Virus record (IMG/VR): IMGVR_UViG_3300044625_000531
Location: 1-28,264 of that record
DNA: 28,264 nt
Source of the DNA: a virus
Reading direction: 5' to 3' (one strand)
The notes below the pieces were generated by a model. It had not been told where the DNA came from. It worked only from the letters and a program-made list of their open reading frames with translations, and made no database searches. Below are positions 6,451-12,671 of the stretch, piece after piece. A program made the position numbers and the translations under genes. Each line of letters opens with the position of its first letter. The stretch's first letter is position 1.

Positions 6451-6669
6451 ATGGAAAAGAAACAAACTGCGGTTGAATGGTTGGAAAGTCAAATCAATCT
6501 TGGATTATCTGAGAGAGGTTTAATTAGTGCTATTAAAAAAGCCAAAGCAATGGAGAAGGAACAGATTATTGATGCTTATGAGGACGGTCATTTAATGGGT
6601 TCACACAATTTAGAAAATACAGGTAGACAGCACTACCGAGAAACTTACGGAGGTCAAGATGAAAAGTAA
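6451..6669 (+). CDS. Small phage protein ending in ETYGG (72 aa)
   Basis: N-terminal part (TAVEWLESQINLGLSE) and C-terminal part (IIDAYEDGHLMGSHN ... YRETYGGQDEK) belong to a small-protein type repeatedly seen in Bacteroidota phages, function unknown. The codons for the terminal Gly-Gly contain GGAGG, placed 5 nt before the next ATG at 6659, so the C-terminus doubles as a Shine-Dalgarno site. Codon use is richer in aaa/gaa/tta than in the virion genes, suggesting a cassette gene. Confidence 0.7.
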   Translation: MEKKQTAVEWLESQINLGLSERGLISAIKKAKAMEKEQIIDAYEDGHLMGSHNLENTGRQHYRETYGGQDEK

Positions 6670-6673
6670 AACA
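6649..6673 (+). repeat. Left copy of a 25 bp direct repeat
   Basis: Starts GGAGGTCAAGATG and is identical to 7170-7194. It covers the Shine-Dalgarno site, the end of one gene and the first codons of the next, and bounds a two-gene cassette. Confidence 0.85.
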
Positions 6674-6928
6674 GCAGAAAGAAAAATCGGAAATTCCGAT
6701 AAATCTAATGTCATATATACACACGAAGATGTTATTAAAATGATGGATACATTTCATACAAGTATATTGAATCGAGATTTATGTATGGCAAAACTAACAC
6801 CTATTAAAATGAAAATTAAAAAGTATCAAGCGTTTAAAATTTTCAAAGCGGGTCAAGATTCAATGGAAGAAGGTGGGAAAGGATTTGAACAATACTACAA
6901 CGAAACATACGGAGGTAACAATGAGTAA
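6659..6928 (+). CDS. Small phage protein ending in ETYGG (89 aa)
   Basis: Starts MKSKTAERK. Its C-terminal 30 residues (AFKIFKAGQDSMEEG...FEQYYNETYGGNNE, in parts) are related to the end of the preceding gene, suggesting shared ancestry of the C-terminal module. GGAGG inside its final Gly-Gly codons lies 5 nt before the next ATG at 6921; the two genes overlap by 8 bp. Function unknown. Confidence 0.7.
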   Translation: MKSKTAERKIGNSDKSNVIYTHEDVIKMMDTFHTSILNRDLCMAKLTPIKMKIKKYQAFKIFKAGQDSMEEGGKGFEQYYNETYGGNNE

Positions 6929-7190
6929 TTGGATAAGCGTAAAAGAGGCACTGCCAAAATCTATAAATGATGAGTATTATTATAGCGAAAATGTTTGGGT
7001 GCTTTGCGACAATGAGGTAATGGTAATGAGATTGGTCTTAATACAAGATGATGATGGAGATTGGGCTTGGTTATGGGCAAATTGCTATGGAAATGTTTTT
7101 GGAGATGGTAAAGTGGATGATGATTACGAAGTAACACATTGGATGCCATTAGAAATTCCACAAAATTTAGGAGGTCAAGATGAAAAGTAA
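6921..7190 (+). CDS. DUF551-like protein (89 aa)
   Basis: ATG 6921 is chosen for its upstream GGAGG and because it starts MSNWISVKEALPKS, the typical beginning of DUF551. The closing motif YEVTHWMPLEIP (about 70-81) is the hallmark of that family, common in phages and of unknown function. The last codons (GGQDEK) are identical at DNA level to the end of the 6451 gene, part of the 25 bp repeat. Confidence 0.75.
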   Translation: MSNWISVKEALPKSINDEYYYSENVWVLCDNEVMVMRLVLIQDDDGDWAWLWANCYGNVFGDGKVDDDYEVTHWMPLEIPQNLGGQDEK

Positions 7191-7194
7191 AACA
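7170..7194 (+). repeat. Right copy of the 25 bp direct repeat, with orphan start
   Basis: Identical to 6649-6673. The repeat ends in a start codon (ATG 7181) that opens an 18-codon remnant (MKSKTLLSTN...) sharing only MKSKT with the 6659 product. The remnant is probably not functional. Confidence 0.85.
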
Positions 7195-7352
7195 CTTTTA
7201 AGTACGAATAAATGTACACATCAACACATATCTTGACTTATGCTCTTAAAAGTCATACTATAGGTTGATATGAAATAGATGTTAAAAACCACATTTGTCA
7301 CAAATTTAGCAAACTTTTGTGACAAGCATTGTATAAAAAAACAACAAAAGAA
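7195..7352. other. Regulatory gap without genes
   Basis: About 160 bp with no credible gene beyond the 18-codon remnant. It holds a possible -7 box CACATTTG (7290-7297) that overlaps the first palindrome of the double operator, and a TTG start candidate at 7329 that I do not favour. Confidence 0.5.
7293..7325. promoter_or_regulatory. Double palindromic operator
   Basis: ATTTGTCACAAAT (7293-7305) is a perfect palindrome about a central C. TTGTGACAA (7317-7325) is a second one. The centres, 7299 and 7321, are 22 bp apart, two helical turns, so two repressor dimers could bind on the same face. The same bases also form a 10 bp inverted repeat. It lies just upstream of the 7353-7735 pair that includes an HTH protein. 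Confidence 0.65.
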
Positions 7353-7526
7353 ATGAGTAAAACTTTAGAATCAGTTATTGCTGACCTTCGCCAGAGGGAA
7401 GAGAAAGGAATTCAGACCTATGGAGGCACAGTAGACCAGGCGAACTTAAAAAAAGAGCAATGGCTACAGCATGCATATGAGGAAGCTCTAGACCTTTGTA
7501 TATATCTTAAAAAGTTAATGGCATGA
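7353..7526 (+). CDS. Small helical protein, possible MazG-like fragment (57 aa)
   Basis: ATG 7353 is chosen over TTG 7329, which lies right beside the operator. The pattern LRQREEKGIQTYGGTVDQAN then EEALDLCIYLKKLM resembles a small phage family with a compact helical NTP-pyrophosphohydrolase-like core (EE..D.. motif), but it is much shorter than active MazG enzymes. It overlaps the HTH gene by 4 bp (ATGA). Catalysis is unproven. Confidence 0.6.
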   Translation: MSKTLESVIADLRQREEKGIQTYGGTVDQANLKKEQWLQHAYEEALDLCIYLKKLMA

Positions 7527-7735
7527 GTAAAATAATTCCTTTACATAAGACAGTTAGAATGTACCGTATTTTCTATGGTTATTCTCAAGAATATGTAGCT
7601 TTTCAGCTTGGGATAGAGCAGAGTAACTACCACCAAAGAGAACACGGGAATACCATGTTTAAAGACTCCGAAATAGAAGTTTTAAAAGACTTATTTAAAA
7701 TTGAAATAAGAGAGGATGTAAATTACACTATATAG
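7523..7735 (+). CDS. Cro/CI-type HTH transcriptional regulator (70 aa)
   Basis: Residues about 10-63 form an XRE-type helix-turn-helix: VRMYRIFYGYSQEYVAFQLG followed by IEQSNYHQREHGN, with the recognition helix around 31-41. There is no extra effector domain, so it is Cro-like in size. It is cotranscribed with the 7353 gene downstream of the palindromic operator and is followed directly by a terminator, which suggests autoregulation. Confidence 0.75.
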   Translation: MSKIIPLHKTVRMYRIFYGYSQEYVAFQLGIEQSNYHQREHGNTMFKDSEIEVLKDLFKIEIREDVNYTI

Positions 7736-7753
7736 TAGTGTTAATAACTAACT

Positions 7754-7783
7754 AAAGAGCTGTATTAACCTACAGCTTTTTTT
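7754..7783 (+). terminator. Intrinsic terminator
   Basis: AGCTGTA (7758-7764), 6-nt loop, TACAGCT (7771-7777), extended by G-U and A-T pairs, then a run of seven T in total. It ends the early block after the HTH gene. Confidence 0.85.
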
Positions 7784-7796
7784 ATATATTTACAAT

Positions 7797-8159
7797 ATGT
7801 GGCCATTTAAAAAGAAAGTAAAACAAGCGGTTAAACCTGAGGAGCTATTAAAAGACTTGCAGCCTACCCTATGCAGTACCTACGTTATTCAGTGGAACTA
7901 TGCCGAGGATCTAGAGAATGAGGCCATTTTTGCTGATAACGTGCCCCTAGCTTTTGACGCAAAAGAGGCGGTAGCTATTCAGGCGGAAGTAGAATTTAAC
8001 TCAGACGGCACGTATAAAGTAGGTCATAAAACGCTAGTGTTTATTAAGGGAATACATGCGCCATTTATAGTGGACGTGCCATACAACGAGTTTAAAAAAT
8101 ATTGGCAGGAATTTAAAACTAATCAGGCATATAATGAAATCTACACGCACAGGCCGTAA
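7797..8159 (+). CDS. Hypothetical protein (120 aa)
   Basis: Begins MWPFKKKVKQAVKPEELLKD; the rest is mixed alpha/beta with many aromatic residues. No motif recognised. It starts 13 nt after the terminator's T-run, with only an imperfect -7 box (TATATTTA, 7785-7792) in between, so its promoter is unclear. It overlaps the phosphoesterase gene by 26 bp. Confidence 0.6.
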   Translation: MWPFKKKVKQAVKPEELLKDLQPTLCSTYVIQWNYAEDLENEAIFADNVPLAFDAKEAVAIQAEVEFNSDGTYKVGHKTLVFIKGIHAPFIVDVPYNEFKKYWQEFKTNQAYNEIYTHRP

Positions 8160-9009
8160 TATAATTATAACCGAAGCTACAATAAGCAACCGTTTTTTTA
8201 TGCTATCGGATGTCCATTGGGATAACCCGCACTGCGACCGCAAATTATTAAAACAGCACCTAGATAAATGCCTAGCCGAGAATATAGGCATAGCAATTAA
8301 CGGAGATTTGTTTTGCTTAATGCAAGGAAAATATGACCCTCGCAGAAGTAAAAATGACATTCTACCTGAGCACAATGTAGCGAACTATTTAGACGCGGTA
8401 GTAAATACAGCTATAGATTATTTTAAACCTTATGCCCATTTAATACAGTTCGTTGGATATGGTAACCACGAAACGGCTATAATTAAAAACTGCGAAACCG
8501 ATGTAATAGAAAGGTTTGTGAGTGGATTAAACCGAGAGGCTAAAACTAATATACAGGTAGGCGGTTACGGCGGTTGGTGGGTGCTAAAAATTAGCACGAG
8601 AAAAGGTAGAAATTGCTTATTTAAAATTAAATACTACCACGGCTCGGGCGGTGGCGGAATAGTTACTAAAGGCGTTATTCAAAATAATAGAATGCAGGTA
8701 ATGATTGAAGGGGCCGACTGCATTTGGAGTGGCCACGTGCATGAACTTTACCACCACGCGGATATGGTAGAGGAACTTAGTTATGCTAACAACGGCGGCT
8801 TTAGAATAAACACTAAATACATACACCACGTACGCACCGCAAGCTATAAAGAGGAATACGACGAGGGTTATATGGGTTTCCATGTGGAGCGCATGCGCCC
8901 TCCAAAACCATTAGGCGGTTACGAGTTAAATTTCACCATGAGACGCGAAAGAGGCGACCACGATATAACCGAAATAGTGCCTAATTTTGTGCAATGGCGA
9001 GACAAATAG
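8134..9009 (+). CDS. Calcineurin-like metallophosphoesterase
   Basis: Product of 291 aa with the full set of metal-binding motifs: SDVHWD (Asp26, His28), NGDLF (Asp58), GNHE (110-113), YYHGSGGGG (His169) and GHVH (200-203). These bind two metal ions and cleave phosphoester bonds. The fold is used by nucleases, phosphatases and phosphodiesterases, so the substrate cannot be read from sequence. It overlaps the terminase gene by 16 bp, so it may act in DNA processing or packaging, or as a nuclease against host DNA. Such proteins next to terL occur in other phages. Confidence 0.85.
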   Translation: MKSTRTGRNIIITEATISNRFFMLSDVHWDNPHCDRKLLKQHLDKCLAENIGIAINGDLFCLMQGKYDPRRSKNDILPEHNVANYLDAVVNTAIDYFKPYAHLIQFVGYGNHETAIIKNCETDVIERFVSGLNREAKTNIQVGGYGGWWVLKISTRKGRNCLFKIKYYHGSGGGGIVTKGVIQNNRMQVMIEGADCIWSGHVHELYHHADMVEELSYANNGGFRINTKYIHHVRTASYKEEYDEGYMGFHVERMRPPKPLGGYELNFTMRRERGDHDITEIVPNFVQWRDK

Positions 9010-10313
9010 AATGGACATTTAAACCATTACCACGGCAGCAGGAAGCTCTAACGTATTTAAGTAACGACAGTAATACCGAAGTAATACTTTACGGAGGCGC
9101 TGCAGGTGGTGGTAAGACAATGCTAGGTTGTACTTGGCAAATTATACGACGTCTTAAATACCCAGGCACGCGGTCATTAATAGGCAGGGCGAAATTAGAT
9201 ACTCTAAAGAAAACTACCATAGCCACGTTTATGGAGGTGGCTAATAACATTGGTTTAGTACCTGGGCAAGATTTTGTATATAATCAGCAGAGCCACATAA
9301 TTAAATTTATGAATGGCTCAGAAATAATATTAGCCGATTTATTTTTATACCCAAGCGACCCTCATTTTACGGACCTCGGAGGCTTAGAAATTACCGACGC
9401 CTTTATAGACGAGGCTACCGAGATTAGCGAGAAAGCTTTTAACATAGTGAGCTCACGTATTCGCTACAAATTAAACGAGTATAACCTTAAGCCAAAAATA
9501 CTACTAACCTGCAACCCGTCTAAAGGTTGGATATACAACCAATTTTATTTACCATACAAAAATAAAAACCTAGCAGAGCACCGCGCGTTTATTCAGGCAT
9601 TACCTGGAGACAATTTACACCTGCCGAGTGGCTATGTGGTTAGCTTACAAAGATTGCCTGAAGTAGACCGTAAACGACTACTAGAGGGCGATTGGGAGTT
9701 TGACAACTCAGCAGATAGGCTATACCAATATGACGAGCTTATACGCTGTTTTAGAGAGCCTTTAAATATTGGCGAGAGCTTTATAACAGGTGATATAGCG
9801 CGACTTGGTAAAGATAGAACTGTGCTTTGTGCTTGGAAGGGTTTATCATGCGTAGACATTGTTATACTTAGGCAGAAGCGCCAAGACGAAGTAAAGGCAG
9901 AAATACAGCGACTGCAGAAAATGTATAACGTAAAACTGTCTAACGTACTTGTAGACGAAGACGGGGTAGGGGGTGGCCTAGTTGACGCCATGCGCTGCCG
10001 CGGTTTCCAAAACGGAAGTAAGGCGGTAAGAGGTTCGCACTACCAAAATTTAAAAGCCGACTGTTACTTTAAACTAGGGGAGCTAATAGATAAAAACGAA
10101 ATAACTCTACCGGTACGACTGCAGGAAGATATAGTAAAAGAATTAGAGCTAATTAGACGGGTGGACCCTGACAAGGAAGGGAAGCTAAGGGTTACGAGTA
10201 AAGATACAATTTCACAGCGGACAGGTGGACTTTCGCCCGATATTGCAGACGCCATAATGATGCGAGCCTATTTTGAATTACAACCGAATTTTAACAAGTA
10301 CGCGTTTATATAG
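8994..10313 (+). CDS. terL: Terminase large subunit
   Basis: Product of 439 aa. ATPase: Walker A GGAAGGGKT (34-42), Walker B with acidic pair AFIDEA (Asp138-Glu139), coupling motif LLTCNPSKG (169-177). Nuclease (RNase H fold): Asp266 in TGDIARLGKD, Asp320/Asp322 in VLVDEDGVGGG and Asp415 in SPDIADAI. All key residues are present, so it should pump DNA into the head and cut it. Unusually, the small-terminase-like gene is about 3 kb downstream and the portal about 17 kb downstream. Confidence 0.95.
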   Translation: MARQIEWTFKPLPRQQEALTYLSNDSNTEVILYGGAAGGGKTMLGCTWQIIRRLKYPGTRSLIGRAKLDTLKKTTIATFMEVANNIGLVPGQDFVYNQQSHIIKFMNGSEIILADLFLYPSDPHFTDLGGLEITDAFIDEATEISEKAFNIVSSRIRYKLNEYNLKPKILLTCNPSKGWIYNQFYLPYKNKNLAEHRAFIQALPGDNLHLPSGYVVSLQRLPEVDRKRLLEGDWEFDNSADRLYQYDELIRCFREPLNIGESFITGDIARLGKDRTVLCAWKGLSCVDIVILRQKRQDEVKAEIQRLQKMYNVKLSNVLVDEDGVGGGLVDAMRCRGFQNGSKAVRGSHYQNLKADCYFKLGELIDKNEITLPVRLQEDIVKELELIRRVDPDKEGKLRVTSKDTISQRTGGLSPDIADAIMMRAYFELQPNFNKYAFI

Positions 10314-10465
10314 TCTAGTAAACTTTTGCGAAAACCAACAAAAGACAATAAAAGACGTCTAGTGGCAAACGTTTGACGTAGATAATTTTCACCAAAATAA
10401 GGCTTATAGTTGATAATAACCCACAGGACCACAACTCCTAAAAAGTGTAAATTTTTACATTTATT

Positions 10466-10535
10466 GGTACTTAAAAATGTACCGTAAGGGTATAATGACT
10501 AAGAAACCATATTTTAATATACCCGATAAGGTACA
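10466..10535. repeat. Competing inverted repeats
   Basis: GTACC at 10479-10483 can pair with GGTAC at 10466-10470 (8-nt loop). Alternatively, as TGTACC (10478-10483), it pairs with GGTACA (10530-10535), enclosing a second stem GGGTATA (10488-10494) / TATACCC (10518-10524) with a 23-nt loop. The two folds exclude each other, as in attenuators. Confidence 0.6.
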
Positions 10536-10537
10536 AA

Positions 10538-10570
10538 AAAAAAGGGCTCACCTTTGTGAGCACCTTTCTT
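10538..10570. terminator. Bidirectional intrinsic terminator
   Basis: GCTCAC (10546-10551), loop CTTT, GTGAGC (10556-10561). With A562 bulged the stem extends through GG/CC and AAA/TTT to 11 bp. A run of A precedes it and TTTCTT follows, so it can act on either strand. It ends the terL transcript; on the - strand the T-run is even longer. Confidence 0.7.
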
Positions 10571-10591
10571 AAACCATAAACAACTAACTTT

Positions 10592-10629
10592 TACATTTGA
10601 CACAGCAGAAAATTAGTGTTACAAATGTA
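10592..10629. promoter_or_regulatory. Inverted pair of TACATTTG boxes
   Basis: TACATTTGACAC (10592-10603) faces GTGTTACAAATGTA (10616-10629), whose complement is TACATTTGTAACAC. Both are perfect TAnnTTTG boxes, one per strand, but neither has a clear TTTG 19 bp upstream. It may be a promoter for 10712 with overlapping operator, or a hairpin. Confidence 0.4.
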
Positions 10630-10711
10630 TTCAGTGAATTTCTATTGTTAATAAGATAGTTGTTAAACGAATAGCCAAGTTATTAAATAGAATTACTTTT
10701 ATAATTAGAAA

Positions 10712-11056
10712 ATGAAGCACGAAGAAAGTAAAATACAGGAACTAGTAGTTAGGTACTTACGAGCTGCCTACCCTACGGCTTTATTTTGCGCAAGTTCGGG
10801 AGGTGCTAGAATGAGTATGGAACAAGCTTTAGTTATGAAACGCACGGGTTACGTTCGCGGCGTTCCCGATCTAGCCATTTACGAACCTAGAAATAATAAG
10901 CACGGGTTATTTATCGAAATTAAAACCGATAAGGGAGTAGCTAGCTCATTTCAAAAAGAATGGCAAGAAAAGTTAATAGAGAGAGGATATGAGGCGAAGA
11001 TATGCAAAGGCTTAGATGCATGTATAAAAACTATAGATGAGTATTTTAGACCGTGA
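10712..11056 (+). CDS. VRR-NUC domain nuclease
   Basis: Product of 114 aa. It is a complete minimal VRR-NUC fold: N-terminal ESKIQELVVRYLRAAYP, then RGVPDLAI (Asp53), GLFIEIKTDKG (Glu69, Lys71) and Gln81 in SSFQKEW. These match the PD-(D/E)xK-type active site. Stand-alone VRR-NUC proteins in phages are thought to be structure-specific endonucleases, for example acting on branched DNA before packaging. First gene of a four-gene overlapping run. Confidence 0.85.
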   Translation: MKHEESKIQELVVRYLRAAYPTALFCASSGGARMSMEQALVMKRTGYVRGVPDLAIYEPRNNKHGLFIEIKTDKGVASSFQKEWQEKLIERGYEAKICKGLDACIKTIDEYFRP

Positions 11057-11564
11057 AATAAATAAGTATTACGCGGAATGGCGGAGAATTGCTCGGAGTG
11101 AATACCCAGGCAATAGTGAAAAAGCCGACGACTTACTCCACGAAGTACTTATAAAAATACTAGAGGGCGACCGCGACAAGATAGAGGGAATAATAAAGAG
11201 AAATAAGTTTAAGCAGTACGTTAGTAATTGCATTCGATTTATGGCCCGCTGCTCTAACAGTTCGTTTAATTACACAGTAATGAAATTTGAGAAAATTAGA
11301 ACGGAGCTCACGGGCGACATTCAAGAAGATTTTACCTCAGCTATACCTGTTCGATTATTTAATGAGCAGATAGATATTTATATTAGTAGGCTCCCATTTT
11401 TCGAGCGAGAGCTATTACTACTATACGCGCTAGACGATTTTAGCTACCAAAAATTAAGCGAAGAAACGAATATAAGCCGCAGTTATTTATACCGGACAAT
11501 AGAAAACGCTAAGACTATGCTAAGAAATTCACTAACCTTAAATAAGTACGATGTTAATAAATGA
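11037..11564 (+). CDS. Sigma-70-like (region 2/4) protein
   Basis: Product of 175 aa. Residues about 5-60 resemble sigma region 2 (EKADDLLHEVLIKILEGDRD), and residues about 120-165 resemble region 4 with an HTH (LPFFERELLLLYALDDFSYQ, then KLSEETNISRSYLYRTIENA). The size and two-part layout are those of small ECF-type sigma factors or phage sigma-like regulators. It could redirect host RNA polymerase to late genes, which have few Bacteroidota-type promoters. Overlaps the nuclease gene by 20 bp. The late-gene role is inference. Confidence 0.7.
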   Translation: MSILDREINKYYAEWRRIARSEYPGNSEKADDLLHEVLIKILEGDRDKIEGIIKRNKFKQYVSNCIRFMARCSNSSFNYTVMKFEKIRTELTGDIQEDFTSAIPVRLFNEQIDIYISRLPFFERELLLLYALDDFSYQKLSEETNISRSYLYRTIENAKTMLRNSLTLNKYDVNK

Positions 11565-12066
11565 AAACGACTATAACGCGAGGCTAGACATTTGTAAAGC
11601 CTGTCCGGTGTTCAATGAAAAGTTTGCAACCTGCGGACCACCAACGAATGCTATTAACCCATTTAAAAAACGCCATACGCTAGACGGTGTAACATTTAAG
11701 CCGTGCGGTTGCCCTGTTGCCCATTTGGCTAGCTATGCTGTCCAAGATTGCCCAGGCAAACGGTGGCCAAAGATAAACGCGGAGAAGTGGAAGCCTGAGG
11801 CCATGAAGTTTTTACAGGAACTAAAAGAGAGAGGCGAAAAGCAATACAACACGCGAATGAGTGCGAAGGAAGTTAGCCAAGTATTCGAGCTAAGAAAAGA
11901 GCTACTAGGCAAAAGGGATAACAAGACTTTCACTAACTGCGGTAGCTGTATGAAGGATTTAATTAATACCCTAACTATATTTTTAGCCAATGATCTAAAA
12001 ACTACTGAGTCCGTTCCGGTAGAAAAAAAGAAAAGAGGCCGCAAACCTAAAAACCCACAATTATGA
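11551..12066 (+). CDS. Cys-rich zinc-binding-like protein with AT-hook tail
   Basis: Product of 171 aa. Clustered cysteines at about 15-67 (CKACPVFN, CGPP, CGCPVAH, DCPGK) and a later CGSC (about 130-133) suggest one or two zinc sites. The C-terminus has KKKRGRKPKNPQL, a good AT-hook (GRKP core) for the minor groove of AT-rich DNA. It follows the sigma-like gene with a 14 bp overlap, which hints at a partner in transcription or DNA binding. Family not named with certainty. Confidence 0.65.
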   Translation: MLINENDYNARLDICKACPVFNEKFATCGPPTNAINPFKKRHTLDGVTFKPCGCPVAHLASYAVQDCPGKRWPKINAEKWKPEAMKFLQELKERGEKQYNTRMSAKEVSQVFELRKELLGKRDNKTFTNCGSCMKDLINTLTIFLANDLKTTESVPVEKKKRGRKPKNPQL

Positions 12067-12245
12067 TATTAGCTATTTACTTAGTAGTACTTACTATTCA
12101 CACACTATTTTTAAGCGCATACGTTGCGAATTACGAACGCGAGTTCGTTAATTGGTATACATTCCTCGGCATATTCTTAACAGGCTTAGTATGGCCTTTA
12201 TTTTGGTGCCATTGGTGTTACCTTAATTTATTTAAAAAAAAGTGA
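12063..12245 (+). CDS. Small two-TM membrane protein (60 aa)
   Basis: Two hydrophobic stretches are visible, about 2-22 (ILAIYLVVLTIHTLFLSAYV) and about 32-56 (YTFLGIFLTGLVWPLFW...), with a short charged loop and a Lys-rich tail. It overlaps the previous gene by 4 bp. Function unknown; a membrane role such as superinfection exclusion is possible but unsupported. Confidence 0.6.
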   Translation: MILAIYLVVLTIHTLFLSAYVANYEREFVNWYTFLGIFLTGLVWPLFWCHWCYLNLFKKK

Positions 12246-12287
12246 ATAACTAAATTTCTAACCTATCTAAATATTGTTAATCTTTGT

Positions 12288-12381
12288 GGCATGCGAAATA
12301 GGGGATACAATAGTTTAGTTCAAGATTTTCCAAAAGTGGTGCCTGGGGTGGTTTCGCATACGCCCTGGGCATTTTCTTTTT
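12288..12381 (+). ncRNA. Attenuator-like RNA ending in an intrinsic terminator
   Basis: Terminator: TGCCTGGGG (12340-12348) pairs with CCCTGGGCA (12363-12371), nine pairs with two G-U, 14-nt loop, then TTTTCTTTTT. Upstream ATGCGAAA (12291-12298) is perfectly complementary to TTTCGCAT (12352-12359) in that loop, and GGC (12288-12290) to GCC (12362-12364). The two folds compete or form a pseudoknot. A poor -7 box (AATCTTTG, 12279-12286) precedes it. Small RNA or attenuator. Confidence 0.5.
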
Positions 12382-12514
12382 ATGACTAGAGAAACCCATT
12401 TAACCTGCGTAAGGCAAAGCGCAGTATAGAAAGCCTAAACTTGCAGAACACCAGTGCTTGGATCGACTAAATGCTTCTTCTGAAGCGTGAACGTTTGTTT
12501 TTCTTGGGGGAGCT

Positions 12515-12569
12515 TTTTCTTTTCTTTCTTTTTCTTTTTTAGCTTTTTTCTTTTTCTTTCTTTTCTTTT
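12515..12569. repeat. Perfect polypyrimidine mirror repeat (H-DNA motif)
   Basis: Left arm 12515-12540 and right arm 12544-12569 are exact mirror images of 26 nt each, around the centre AGC. Read outward from the centre, each arm is T6 C T5 C T3 C T4 C T4. Such homopyrimidine mirror repeats can fold into an intramolecular triplex under negative supercoiling. It lies between the terminator RNA and the AT-rich segment. Confidence 0.9.
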
Positions 12570-12596
12570 AATGTACTGTAATATATAAGTATATTT

Positions 12597-12620
12597 AAGT
12601 AACTAACTAAGTAACTAACT
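12597..12620. repeat. Two tandem 12-mers (AAGTAACTAACT)
   Basis: AAGTAACTAACT occurs at 12597-12608 and again at 12609-12620, in an AT-rich stretch (12570-12671). The size and spacing (about one helical turn) fit iterons, but there are only two copies. Confidence 0.7.
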
Positions 12621-12671
12621 TAGATAAACAGCGTATAATTTTACACTATTTAATAGAATAATCTATTTAAC

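Larger units (their letters stand above)
10314..10711. other. Non-coding structured region after terL
   Basis: 398 bp without a gene. Contents from left: a perfect palindrome CAAACGTTTG (10366-10375) flanked by GACGT on both sides (10354, 10375); a TGTAAA/TTTACA dyad (about 10446-10459); competing GGTAC/GTACC pairings (10466-10535); a bidirectional terminator; and an inverted pair of TACATTTG boxes. Possible roles are terminator cluster, small RNA, packaging site (next to terL) or origin. Confidence 0.6.
12246..12671. other. Non-coding region: RNA structures, triplex motif and AT-rich repeats
   Basis: About 426 bp without a gene. In order: attenuator-like RNA ending in a terminator (12288-12381); hairpins CTGCG/CGCAG (12405-12424) and GCTTC-TTCT-GAAGC (12473-12486); a polypyrimidine mirror repeat (12515-12569); and an AT-rich stretch with two tandem 12-mers (12597-12620) and a dyad AATAGA/TCTATT (12652-12667). 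Best candidate for a replication origin. Confidence 0.6.
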
